58,773 nucleotides of DNA. Origin: Paulinella micropora. Taxonomy: Eukaryota; Cercozoa; Imbricatea; Euglyphida. The notes beneath the pieces are model-generated. The model was not told where the DNA came from. It saw nothing but the letters and a program-made list of their open reading frames with translations, and ran no database searches. Position numbers and translations under genes: made by a program. Of the stretch, positions 23,435-37,396 are shown one piece after another. Location: contig BJOX01000231.1 in assembly GCA_009731375.1 (NCBI GenBank), positions 132,864 to 191,636 on the forward strand. The letters run 5' to 3'. Every line of letters starts with the position of its first letter. Position 1 is the first letter of the stretch.

Positions 23435-23659
23435 CTTTAAGTTTACAGTAGTAGTAAGTCAGAGGATCAGGCTGTCAACTTGGATAGCTGGTCACCTCTT
23501 GCCTTTTATTGAAAAATTAGTAACTTGAAAGTCTAACTGCTCACTTATTTTCAAGTTTCTGAAGTACTTGAAAATGGTCTCGGTTGGATCAGTTTAAAAT
23601 TGTTATTTGACCTGAACCGGCAGTACTTGTTTTTGACCTTTCTGGTTGTGGAAAGACTA
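23435..23659 (-). repeat. Direct terminal repeat (pseudo-LTR), 5' copy
   Basis: Partner of 7384-7602. Homology starts at ctttaagtttacag and stops at gaaagacta, after which the flanks differ (ttatatactg here, gttataacga on the left). Confidence 0.8.
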
Positions 23660-24340
23660 TTATATACTGACCGGGTGAGCCGGCAGGTGACTAATGCTTA
23701 TTTTCAACTAGTATTAATATTACTCAGTACACTCATTACTGAATATTATTATCATTAATAATATTAACGTCATAATAATTCTGTAACTGAAGAATCGGCG
23801 ATGATTTTTCCTCTTGATTGTAAGCAGTAAGCTGAATCATATTATAATAGTACTGATGGTACCGTCATGCTTACTATATATTTTGCGGAGTACTTATTCA
23901 AACCGTGCCCGGGCAAAGATCTTTCCTCTTGACCGCCTCAGTTGCCACGGTCCGCAGTGATACAAGATTGATATTAATTTTAAAAATATAATTATATCAA
24001 TACTATATGTATATCAATAGACATGTAATAATAACTAAATTGGGTTTGCGCAGGCACTTTATGGTGAGGTATTTTAATACATTAAATAAGAAATGTTAAT
24101 ACTTGGCGACCACTTTTCTTGCAATTTCCGGAAGGTTTCCCCGCAGTACGGTTCCATGTTTTCTGTTGATCATATGATCATTTAAAATCTGAGCCGGTGA
24201 CAATCGCAACGTAGTTCATTAAAGCGGTCCTTTGGTTTTTGCAGTGGAGGCTTTCCAATTCAAAAGTCCATGTGTTTCTTTCGTATGCACAGATTTAATC
24301 AAAATAACCAGAGGACCAGTCAAGCACGGTTTAGTCTGGT
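23660..24340. other. AT-rich intergenic sequence
   Basis: Unique AT-rich sequence between the mobile-element block and the 3' end of the transporter gene. No gene, repeat array or RNA gene is visible. Confidence 0.6.
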
Positions 24341-25732
24341 TTATTGACGCTCGGGGTCGCGACCCACAAGGGGCTGCCTCTCCTCGCGGTTGACTGGCTT
24401 GAGCTCCTTGATGATCTTAGGGGAGAGAAGCGCCGTGCCGCAGAGCACACACAGCACCAGGAACAGCCACACGTAGCGAAAGCCCACGCCGTCATGCTTG
24501 CCTGCCGCCGTGAGGTAGGGGATAACCATCTGGCCGAGAGCTGCCGTCACGGAGCCAGACCCGTTGATGATGCCCGTCACGGTGCCCAGAGCGCGGTTGT
24601 TGCCGCGGATCGAGGGATCCTCCGCCAAGTCCGCCGCCACGGCCGAAGTGATGATGTTGTTGGGGCCTCCCACCAAGCAGCCCATGATGCACAGCAGAAC
24701 CAGCGTCAAGTAGACGGGCATCACGGGCAAGTAGTAGGCAAACAGGAACAGCAGGGGAATCAGACAGATCATCATGGTCGCACAAACTGCAGCGCGGCGC
24801 CCGCCGTACAGATCAGACAGCCAGCCACAGACTACTCCACCAGGCATCATGCCGAACGAGTATAGGGAAGAAATCAAGTTGGCCTTGGCGGGCGTGAAGT
24901 TGCCGGTCAGGATCAAAGGCAGCTGGAAGAACATAGAGTAATTGATCAACTTGAAGAAGCCGAAGGCTATTGCGTAGTTCATCACGCTCGGGATCATGAA
25001 GGCTTGGCAGATGCTGATGGGGGGAGGGGGCGGTGTGCTTGAAGAGGCCACCGCTGCGATTTCTTCGCTCGTTGCAGTGCCAGGCTCATCCACCTTCACG
25101 ACGCCGACGTCCGCCGGACGGTTGGGGACGAACATCAAGTTAACGAAGCCCCAGGCAGCGTTGACAACCAGTGGAATGATGATAGCGTAGTGCCACGAGA
25201 GGGACGAGCGGAGGATCCAAGCACCAGCGAAGGCAGCGATGATGTCTCCTGTGTACTGATGGCACGTCCACAGGCCGAAGATGAAGCCACGGTTCTTCTT
25301 ACCGAACCAAGACCCCATGATCGCTGTGTTGACAGGTCCTCCAGTAGCCTGGAACAGACCGTGCAGAGCTTGAGTCGTCACGAACCAGGTTCCACACAGG
25401 GCACCCGTGGCGATGCTTGTCTCAACGCCCACCAAAAAGGACAGCAAGCACAAAGAGGAGCCAAGAAGCCCAAGACTAATCACCACCACCGCGCTGAAGC
25501 GGTCACCCAGCATGCCAGTAACGAAAGAACCCATAGCGTAAGTGAGCATAAAGGCAGAATCCATGCCAGCCAGTGTCACATTGGTCACGCCAGCCTGCAT
25601 GAACTGAATTTTGACATTGGTGTAGCACTTCCGGGTCCAGTGAGCCAGAGCGTAGTTAGTGAAGGTAGCGATGAAGACCAGCCTCTGCCATGATTGCAGA
25701 TTCTCGAAGTTGCTCTTGTCCTGCTTCTCCAT
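24341..25732 (-). CDS. SLC37-type sugar-phosphate/phosphate antiporter (MFS)
   Basis: An uninterrupted 463-residue major facilitator protein. The start MEKQDKSNF (25732) is chosen over the ATG at 25780 because a classic acceptor (gttttttgcag) ends four or five bases before it; the longer reading would run through an intron. It has about 12 hydrophobic segments. SLC37 hallmarks: YALAHWTRKCYTNVK at the first helix, GLFQATGGPVNTAIMGSW, GKKNRGFIFGLWTCHQYTGD, a central Pro-rich loop, FGMMPGGVVCGWLSDLYGG, and RGNNRALGTVTGIINGSGSV near helix 11. Family members exchange glucose-6-phosphate, glycerol-3-phosphate or related sugar phosphates for phosphate at the ER or another endomembrane. The substrate here is not determinable. 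It ends PLVGRDPERQ, and the stop TAA lies inside an AATAAA motif that may serve as poly(A) signal. The only clearly intact conventional gene in the window. Confidence 0.92.
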   Translation of the reverse strand: MEKQDKSNFENLQSWQRLVFIATFTNYALAHWTRKCYTNVKIQFMQAGVTNVTLAGMDSAFMLTYAMGSFVTGMLGDRFSAVVVISLGLLGSSLCLLSFLVGVETSIATGALCGTWFVTTQALHGLFQATGGPVNTAIMGSWFGKKNRGFIFGLWTCHQYTGDIIAAFAGAWILRSSLSWHYAIIIPLVVNAAWGFVNLMFVPNRPADVGVVKVDEPGTATSEEIAAVASSSTPPPPPISICQAFMIPSVMNYAIAFGFFKLINYSMFFQLPLILTGNFTPAKANLISSLYSFGMMPGGVVCGWLSDLYGGRRAAVCATMMICLIPLLFLFAYYLPVMPVYLTLVLLCIMGCLVGGPNNIITSAVAADLAEDPSIRGNNRALGTVTGIINGSGSVTAALGQMVIPYLTAAGKHDGVGFRYVWLFLVLCVLCGTALLSPKIIKELKPVNREERQPLVGRDPERQ

Positions 25733-26224
25733 AGTTTCTGCAAAAAACAACAAAACAAATTTCATAAATGCATAGCTCACAGTTAGCGATAGCTATAGCT
25801 GGGGACAAAAATCTCAGACACCAAAGCAAACTGGGGCTTCACAGAACTTGCAAAGCACAGCAGACAAACCTCTGGTGCAGGAAATGCGCCAAGTCAGAAG
25901 ACCGTGCGGGCTGCTGAGCAGACACGGTAACGCCCTGTCTCAATCAAACAGGAAAGAAACGATACTGGCTTTTGCGGATTACCCAGTTATACATGGTTTC
26001 ACGTGCCACCCTGAAGCCGAACAGGCCGCGGCTGTACAGAGATTCAAGCGAAATCTTCCAAAAGCTTGTGTTCAGCGTGCTATAATGGAGAAAAGAAAGC
26101 TGTTCACGCCACAGTTGTTGTTGATTTGGTTGTGATATACTATTATCAGCGTTCTGATGGTCATGAATGGATTGGCATTTTTTCACAGAGCATCCCCTCT
26201 CATTTGTTTTGATAGGGTAGGTCC
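25733..26224. promoter_or_regulatory. Divergent 5' region between transporter and large plus-strand gene
   Basis: About 490 bp of unique sequence. The transporter side contains the end of a 5'-leader intron (acceptor gttttttgcag at about 25737-25747). The other side precedes the proposed first exon at 26225. No promoter motif is obvious. The head-to-head arrangement is the evidence. Confidence 0.45.
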
Positions 26225-26406
26225 ATGTCGACCAGCCAAGAAGGGGAGCAGGAACTTCCTCTAACAGAACAAACAGAGGAAAACCATGCAGATGTTCAAG
26301 CAGAGCCAGCCGACAACTCCGACATGCCTTCTACAATGAACTTGGAAGACTTGAGGAATCATATCTCCTCAATTCTACCGACGTCCAACGAAGGCGTCTC
26401 TCCTTC
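26225..26406 (+). CDS. Proposed first exon of the large plus-strand gene
   Basis: An open frame with ATG at 26225 encodes an acidic, polar N-terminus (MSTSQEGEQELPLTEQTE, then NLEDLRNHISSILPTSNEG). A donor-like gtacag follows the codons for SPS at about 26406, giving phase 0. Read on without splicing, the frame stops at 26428. Composition is clearly non-repetitive, while everything beyond 26430 is microsatellite. Assignment to the same gene as the downstream exons rests on strand, position and phase only. Confidence 0.4.
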
Positions 26407-26428
26407 CGTACAGACACACACCAATTGA

Positions 26429-27680
26429 GACATACATATAAGAGAATGCTCCCCTGTCTGTCTGTCTGTCTTGTCTGTCTTGTCTGTCTTGTCTGTCTTG
26501 TCCGTGTCTTGTCCGTGTCTTGTCCGTGTCTTGTCCTGTCTTGTCCTGTCTGTCCTGTCTGTTCTGTCTGTCTGTCTGTCTTGTCTGTCTGTCTCTCTAT
26601 CTGTCTCTCTGCCTGTCTCTCTGTCTCTGTCTGTCTGTCTGTCGTACTGTGTCTGCTGTCCGTCTGTCTCTAAAGTGTGTCTATGTCCTTCTGCAGTCTG
26701 TCTGACGAGGCTGCTGCCATGAGTATGCGATGCATACTTGTGTATGTTTGTAATGACAAACGTAGGAATTCATATGTGCATGTAGTAAACTCGTTAAAAG
26801 TTTGGACCCATGTATGTATAGAACTATGTATGCATACATGTATGGATGTATCCATTTATGCATGTATGCACGTATGCTTGTATGGATGTATGGATGTACG
26901 GATGTATGGATGCATGCATGACATACACACATCCATCCATCCATCCATCCATCCATCCATCCATCCATCCATCCATCCATCCATCCATCCATCCATCCAT
27001 CCATGCATGCATGCACACACACACATACATACATGCATACATATATACATACATACATACATACATACATACATACATACATAAATGCATACATACATGC
27101 AAACATGCATACATGCATGCTTACATACATACATACATACATACATACATGCATATATACATATATACATACATACATACATACATACATACATGCATAC
27201 ATACATGCATACATACATGCATGCATACGTACATACATGCGTACATACATGCATGCATACATACATACACGCGTACGTACATACATGCTACATACATACA
27301 TACATACATACATACATACATACATACATACATACATACATACATACATGCATACATGTATACATGCATACATACATACATACATACATACATACAAACA
27401 TACATACATACATACTTACATGCATGCATACATACATGCACATACGCGTACATACATACATGCATGCATACATACATACATCCGTACGTATATACATGCC
27501 CACGGACACGCATGCATACATACATACACAGACAGACAGACAGGCAGACAGACAGACACAGACAGATTGTATTTACGTATGTACGTTTTTTTTGGGGGGG
27601 GGGGGTAATGGTGTGTGTATGTAAGTGCGTGTGTATTGTACGTGCCATGGTTGTGTAGGCTACCATTCTGGAGTTTGCCA
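26429..27680. repeat. (CTGT)n, (CATC)n, (TACA/TGCA)n, (CAGA)n
   Basis: (CTGT)n-type repeat 26450-26700, unique sequence with no supported exon 26700-26930, (ATCC)n 26930-27003, a 500-bp (TACA)n/(TGCA)n mixture to about 27530, then (CAGA)n and a G-run. The long Tyr-Ile-His-Thr frames are simple-repeat readings. Confidence 0.85.
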
Positions 27681-27688
27681 GGCTACAG

Positions 27689-27721
27689 TTTCCCATGGAG
27701 CAGCGCGTCAAACTCACACAG
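27689..27721 (+). CDS. Exon FPMEQRVKLTQ of the large plus-strand gene
   Basis: A 33-nt exon candidate between the acceptor ggctacag and the donor gtgatg, phase 0 at both ends, coding FPMEQRVKLTQ. The acceptor ttgccag eight bases upstream is an alternative. The exon and its donor are the conserved part of a 12-copy array that continues to 29345. Confidence 0.45.
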
Positions 27722-28896
27722 GTGATGATGACGCCAAGAAGAAAAGAAAGAAAAGAAAGAAAAGAAAGAAAAGAAAGATTTGAAGGAAGGAAAGATAGTT
27801 CCCATGGAGCATCGCGTCAAACTCACACAGGTGATGATGACGCCAAGAAGAAAAGAAAGAAAAGAAAGAGAAGAAAGAACAGAAAGAAGGAAGGAAAGAA
27901 AGAAAAGAAAGAAAAGAAAGAAAGAAAGAAGGAAGGAAAGAGAGAGTTGCCATGGCCGATCGCGTCAAGCTGACACAGGTGATGATGACGCCAAGAAGAA
28001 AAGAAAGAAAAGAAAGAGAAGAAAGAAAAGAAGGAAGGAAGGAAGGAGATTTGCAAGGCTAGAGTTTCCCAGTGAGCATGGCGTGAAGCTCATACAGGCG
28101 AGGCAAGAAAAGAAAGAAAAGAAAGAAAAGAAAGAAAAGAAAAAAAAGAAGGAAAAGAAAGAAAGAAAAGAAAGAAAGAAAGAAAAGAAAGAAAAAGAAA
28201 GAAGGAAGGAAGGAAAGAGAGAGTTGCCATGGAGCATCGCGCGAAGCTCACACTGGTCATGACGCCAAGAAGAAAAGAAAGAAAAGAAAGAAGGAAGGAA
28301 AGAAAGAAAAGAAAGAAAAGAAAGAAAGAAAGAAGGAAGGAAAGAGAGAGTTGCCATGGAGCATCGCGTGAAGCTCACACAGGTGAGGGAAGAAAAGAAA
28401 GAAAAGAAAGAAGAGAAAGAAAAGAAAGAAAGAAGGAAGGAAGGAGAGAGAGAGAGAGTTCCCATGGAGCATCGCGTGAAGCTAACACGGGTGAGGCAGA
28501 GAAGAAAAGAAAGAAAAGAAAGAAAGAAAAGAAAGAAAAGAAGGAAGGAAGGAAGGAAGGAGATTTGCAAGGCTAGAGTTTCCCATGGAGCATCGCGCGA
28601 AGCTCACACAGGTCATGATGCCAAGAAGAAAAGAAAGAAAAGAAAGAAAAGAAAGAAAAGAAGGAAAAGAAGGAAAGTAGTTCCCATGGAGGATTGCGTC
28701 AAGCTTACACAGGTCATGACGCCGAGAAGAAAAGAAAGAAAAGAAAGAAAAGAAAGAAAAGAAAGAAAAGAAGGAAGGAAGGAGAGAGAGTTCCCATGGA
28801 GCATGGTGTCAAGCTAGCACAGGTGATGACGCCAAGAAGAAAAGAAAGAAAAGAAAGAAAAGAAAGAAAAGAAAGAAAGTGAGAAAGAAGGAAGGA

Positions 28897-28936
<40 letters not shown>

Positions 28937-29108
28937 TCCCATAGAGCAACAAGGGTGAGGCAAAGAAGAAAAGAAAGAAAAGAAAGAAAAGAAAGAAAGA
29001 AGGAAGGAAGGAGAGAGAGTTCCCATGGAGCATCGCGTCAAGCTAACACGGGTGATGACGCCAAGAAGAAAAGAAAGAAAAGAAAGAAAAGAAAGAGGGA
29101 AGGAAGGA

Positions 29109-29158
<50 letters not shown>

Positions 29159-29210
29159 CAGACAGACAGACAGACAGACAGAACAGGCAGACAGACAGAA
29201 CAGACAGAAC

Positions 29211-29245
<35 letters not shown>

Positions 29246-29345
29246 ACAGACAGACAGACAGACAGACAGAACAGAACAGACAGACAGACAGACAGACAGA
29301 GTGCAAAGCTAGAGCTTTCCCTTGAGCAGCGTGTCAAGTCACACA
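27722..29345 (+). repeat. Exon-derived tandem array in (GAAA)n
   Basis: About 12 further copies of ttcccatggagcatcgcgtc plus aagctcacacaggtgatgac, each followed by (GAAA)n, (GGAA)n and (GA)n. The spacing of 80-150 bp is set by microsatellite length. Most copies keep the frame (MEHRVKLTQV) and the gtga donor-like junction. Later copies lose it or fuse to (CAGA)n. The last copy, at about 29311, reads cccttgagcagcgtgtcaag, closest to the first exon. Confidence 0.85.
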
Positions 29346-29353
29346 GGTGACGC

Positions 29354-29417
<64 letters not shown>

Positions 29418-30310
29418 NNNNNNNNNNNNNNNNNNNNNNNNNNNNNNNNNNNNNNNNNNNNNNNNNNNNNNNNNNNNNNNNNNNNNNNNNNNNNNNNNNN
29501 NNNNNNNNNNNNNNNNNNNNNNNNNNNNNNNNNNNNNNNNNNNNNNNNNNNNNNNNNNNNNNNNNNNNNNNNNNNNNNNNNNNNNNNNNNNNNNNNNNNN
29601 NNNNNNNNNNNNNNNNNNNNNNNNNNNNNNNNNNNNNNNNNNNNNNNNNNNNNNNNNNNNNNNNNNNNNNNNNNNNNNNNNNNNNNNNNNNNNNNNNNNN
29701 NNNNNNNNNNNNNNNNNNNNNNNNNNNNNNNNNNNNNNNNNNNNNNNNNNNNNNNNNNNNNNNNNNNNNNNNNNNNNNNNNNNNNNNNNNNNNNNNNNNN
29801 NNNNNNNNNNNNNNNNNNNNNNNNNNNNNNNNNNNNNNNNNNNNNNNNNNNNNNNNNNNNNNNNNNNNNNNNNNNNNNNNNNNNNNNNNNNNNNNNNNNN
29901 NNNNNNNNNNNNNNNNNNNNNNNNNNNNNNNNNNNNNNNNNNNNNNNNNNNNNNNNNNNNNNNNNNNNNNNNNNNNNNNNNNNNNNNNNNNNNNNNNNNN
30001 NNNNNNNNNNNNNNNNNNNNNNNNNNNNNNNNNNNNNNNNNNNNNNNNNNNNNNNNNNNNNNNNNNNNNNNNNNNNNNNNNNNNNNNNNNNNNNNNNNNN
30101 NNNNNNNNNNNNNNNNNNNNNNNNNNNNNNNNNNNNNNNNNNNNNNNNNNNNNNNNNNNNNNNNNNNNNNNNNNNNNNNNNNNNNNNNNNNNNNNNNNNN
30201 NNGGGGGGGGGGGGGGGGTGGGTGTGTATGTATGTATGTGAATACATATTATATATATATATATAATATATATATATATATAAACATATATATATATATA
30301 GAGAGAGAGA

Positions 30311-30341
<31 letters not shown>

Positions 30342-30475
30342 TGAAAGAGAAAAAGAGAAAGAGAGAGAGAGAGAGAAAGAGAGAAAGAGAGAGAGAGAGA
30401 GTGAGAGAGAGAGGGAGAGAGAGAGAGAGAATAATAATAATAATAATAATAATAGTAATAATAATAATAATAATA

Positions 30476-30520
<45 letters not shown>

Positions 30521-31545
30521 GTAATAAGAAAGAAAGAAAGAAAGAAAGAAAGGAGGGAGGGAGGGAGGGAGGGAGGAGGGGGGAAGGNNNNNNNNNNNNN
30601 NNNNNNNNNNNNNNNNNNNNNNNNNNNNNNNNNNNNNNNNNNNNNNNNNNNNNNNNNNNNNNNNNNNNNNNNNNNNNNNNNNNNNNNNNNNNNNNNNNNN
30701 NNNNNNNNNNNNNNNNNNNNNNNNNNNNNNNNNNNNNNNNNNNNNNNNNNNNNNNNNNNNNNNNNNNNNNNNNNNNNNNNNNNNNNNNNNNNNNNNNNNN
30801 NNNNNNNNNNNNNNNNNNNNNNNNNNNNNNNNNNNNNNNNNNNNNNNNNNNNNNNNNNNNNNNNNNNNNNNNNNNNNNNNNNNNNNNNNNNNNNNNNNNN
30901 NNNNNNNNNNNNNNNNNNNNNNNNNNNNNNNNNNNNNNNNNNNNNNNNNNNNNNNNNNNNNNNNNNNNNNNNNNNNNNNNNNNNNNNNNNNNNNNNNNNN
31001 NNNNNNNNNNNNNNNNNNNNNNNNNNNNNNNNNNNNNNNNNNNNNNNNNNNNNNNNNNNNNNNNNNNNNNNNNNNNNNNNNNNNNNNNNNNNNNNNNNNN
31101 NNNNNNNNNNNNNNNNNNNNNNNNNNNNNNNNNNNNNNNNNNNNNNNNNNNNNNNNNNNNNNNNNNNNNNNNNNNNNNNNNNNNNNNNNNNNNNNNNNNN
31201 NNNNNNNNNNNNNNNNNNNNNNNNNNNNNNNNNNNNNNNNNNNNNNNNNNNNNNNNNNNNNNNNNNNNNNNNNNNNNNNNNNNNNNNNNNNNNNNNNNNN
31301 NNNNNNNNNNNNNNNNNNNNNNNNNNNNNNNNNNNNNNNNNNNNNNNNNNNNNNNNNNNNNNNNNNNNNNNNNNNNNNNNNNNNNNNNNNNNNNNNNNNN
31401 NNNNNNNNNNNNNNNNNNNNNNNNNNNNNNNNNNNNNNNNNNNNNNNNNNNNNNNNNNNNNNNNNNNNNNNNNNNNNNNNNNNNNNNNNNNNNNNNNNNN
31501 NNNNNNNNNNNNNNNNNNNNNNNNNNNNNNNNNNNNATAGATAGA
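29346..31545. repeat. (CT)n, two N gaps, (TA)n, (AAT)n, (GGGA)n
   Basis: (CT)n 29358-29417; gap 29418-30202; G-run, (TA)n, (GA)n, (AAT)n and (GAAA)/(GGGA)n 30203-30587; gap 30588-31536. No coding content is visible. Confidence 0.9.
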
Positions 31546-31694
31546 TGAGATGTCGCAAAGGAATGTAGTCCTTGCAAAGGAACGCAGTTTCACATCAAAC
31601 AATAATTTGTGTACTGTGCATGTGTCCGGGATGGGAATCACGGGTAGACTGTGTTCTGGAAAAAGAAGAGGAGGAAGGACGTTGAAGAAAAAGA
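31546..31694 (+). repeat. Inverted duplicate segment, copy 1
   Basis: About 150 bp of unique sequence identical, in inverted orientation, to 43078-43228. Both copies have the same edge (gatgagatgtcgcaaagg) next to GATA repeats and an N gap. It reads open in one frame ([18 protein letters not shown]), but no splice pair is evident. Confidence 0.9.
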
Positions 31695-31696
31695 TG

Positions 31697-31769
<73 letters not shown>

Positions 31770-31775
31770 CTGTCT

Positions 31776-31827
<52 letters not shown>

Positions 31828-32038
31828 TCCGTCTCTCTCGTGTTGGTTCGTTTGTTAAATGGATGGAACACATTACTCATACATACATACATACATACAT
31901 ACATACATACATACATACATACGTACGTACGTACGTACGTACATACATACTACACCACAATTTTCAGGTGCCGGTGGCCCGTTGGGAGCGCTCAGAGCAG
32001 AACCAAAACAAGGCAATAACCTACATACATACATACAC

Positions 32039-32069
<31 letters not shown>

Positions 32070-32640
32070 CATACAACATACATACATACATACATGCATA
32101 CATACATGCATACATGCATGCATACATACATGCATACATACATACATACATATATATATACGTACACACACACACACACATACATACATACATACATACA
32201 TACATACATACATACATACATACATACATACATACATACATACATACGTACGCACACACACACATACATACATACATACATACATACATACATACATACA
32301 TACATACATACATACATACATGCATACATGCATGCATGCATACATACATACATACATACATACATACATACATACATACATGCACACACACACACACATA
32401 CATACATACATACATACATACATTCATACGTACATACATACGTACATACATACATACATACATACATACATACATACATACATACATACCTACATACATA
32501 CCTACATACATACCATACATACATACCATATATACATACATACATACACACATACATACATACATACATACATACATACATACCATACATACATACATAC
32601 ATACATACATACATACATACATACATACATACATACATAC
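31695..32640. repeat. (CTGT)n, (TATC)n, (CT)n, (TACA)n
   Basis: Simple repeats. A short unique island at about 31955-32020 (ttcaggtgccggtggccc) is the only non-repetitive stretch; its tttcag resembles an acceptor but no exon is defended. Confidence 0.85.
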
Positions 32641-34824
<2,184 letters not shown>

Positions 34825-34898
34825 GCTGCTCGCCTAGACGCGAGAGAGCTGGTCGTTGCCGGCTGGCTACTAGTCAACGAAGAACCAGAACTGCGCAG
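34825..34898 (+). CDS. Exon AARLDARELVVAGWLL of the large plus-strand gene
   Basis: A 74-nt exon with acceptor ttgccag and donor gtccgg. It reads AARLDARELVVAGWLL then VNEEPELR and ends in phase 2. The next exon starts with the single base that completes an Arg codon. GC-rich codons contrast with flanking microsatellites. Amphipathic helical composition. Confidence 0.75.
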
Positions 34899-35015
34899 GT
34901 CCGGCCGAATCCGCGCGGGACATTTCGGCAATAGTGGGGCAGTAGTCGGGCGGTTGGATTTTGAAATTTCAATTTTATTTCCCGGGAAATGAAGTGGGCA
35001 TTTTCATGAGTCCCC

Positions 35016-35056
35016 NNNNNNNNNNNNNNNNNNNNNNNNNNNNNNNNNNNNNNNNN
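35016..35056. other. Assembly gap
   Basis: A 41-N run followed by a C-run, inside the intron between the exons at 34825 and 35114. Confidence 0.95.
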
Positions 35057-35113
35057 CCCCCCCCCCCCCCCCCCCTCCCCCACTCCCCCTTGGTGTGTGT
35101 CTGTCTTGACTAG

Positions 35114-35191
35114 GCTCCTGTGGGAGTACGAGAGCCAGCAGCTGGAAGCAGACCAACTCTTAACTGCGGTCAAACTGCTGGTGCAGATTTG
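35114..35191 (+). CDS. Exon LLWEYESQQLEADQLL of the large plus-strand gene
   Basis: A 78-nt exon with acceptor cttgactag and donor gtaaca. It reads LLWEYESQQLEADQLL then TAVKLLVQI, starting and ending in phase 2, so it joins the exon at 34825 (Arg codon) and the next one in frame. The donor opens straight into a (CTA)n intron. Confidence 0.75.
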
Positions 35192-36914
<1,723 letters not shown>

Positions 36915-36968
36915 CGCAATCACAGGGTTGGGCAATAAAAGGCAAGACATTGGAGAGAAAGCTGTGAG
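36915..36968 (+). CDS. Exon AITGLGNKRQDIGEKAV of the large plus-strand gene
   Basis: A 54-nt exon with acceptor ttggatag and donor gtgtag, phase 2 at both ends, reading AITGLGNKRQDIGEKAV. Its phases let it sit between the exons at 35114 and 39612 without breaking the frame. The upstream bases are also open (SLCHALDS), so an earlier acceptor is possible. The 3' half is repeated four more times just downstream. Confidence 0.55.
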
Positions 36969-36987
36969 GTGTAGATTAGATAGATAG

Positions 36988-37023
<36 letters not shown>

Positions 37024-37058
37024 GATAATAGGCAAGAATTGGAGAGAAAGCTGTGAGG

Positions 37059-37094
<36 letters not shown>

Positions 37095-37140
37095 CATAAT
37101 AGGCAAGAATTGGAGAGAAAGCTGTGAGGTGTAGATAGAC

Positions 37141-37185
<45 letters not shown>

Positions 37186-37224
37186 TACATAATAGGCAAG
37201 AATTGGAGAGAAAGCTGTGAGGTG

Positions 37225-37283
<59 letters not shown>

Positions 37284-37292
37284 GTAGATAGG

Positions 37293-37331
<39 letters not shown>

Positions 37332-37396
37332 ATGGATAGATAGACATAATAGGCAAGAATTGGAGAGAAAGCTGTGAGGTGTAGATAGATAGATAG
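36969..37396 (+). repeat. Four copies of an exon 3' half in (GATA)n
   Basis: ggcaagaattggagagaaag plus ctgtgaggt recurs at about 37031, 37101, 37196 and 37350, each between (GATA)n tracts and each preceded by taatag or ataatag and followed by a gt. Each copy is a potential 26-28 nt micro-exon by sequence. Confidence 0.85.

Larger units (their letters stand above)
7384..23659 (-). mobile_element. Penelope-like retroelement with two nested transposons
   Basis: The limits are taken from 220-bp direct repeats at both ends (7384-7602 and 23435-23659). All element-type ORFs lie on the minus strand between them: an ORF1-like region (19024-20152 continued at 23241-23430), a GIY-YIG and CxC segment (10373-11303) and a reverse transcriptase (7738-10200). 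Removing the long-TIR element (11306-18738) and the piggyBac (20152-23240) leaves about 5.75 kb, a sensible size for the family. Direct terminal repeats (pseudo-LTRs) and the RT plus GIY-YIG pairing are diagnostic of Penelope-like elements. N-terminal GIY-YIG is typical of the permuted subgroup (Chlamys/Naiad type). Frameshifts and both insertions make this copy dead. The 10-N gap at 18739 leaves some doubt about continuity. Confidence 0.7.

Noticed and set aside
7384-23659. LTR retrotransposon interpretation of the 220-bp direct repeats
   Set aside because: No gag, protease, RNase H or integrase is visible; the RT and GIY-YIG combination indicates a Penelope-like element.
24344-25693. Plus-strand and other-frame ORFs over the transporter
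   Set aside because: GC-rich antisense shadows of the conserved SLC37 frame.
27685-29345. CRISPR-like array
   Set aside because: Spacers are not unique but microsatellite, repeats are diverged, and the DNA is eukaryotic.
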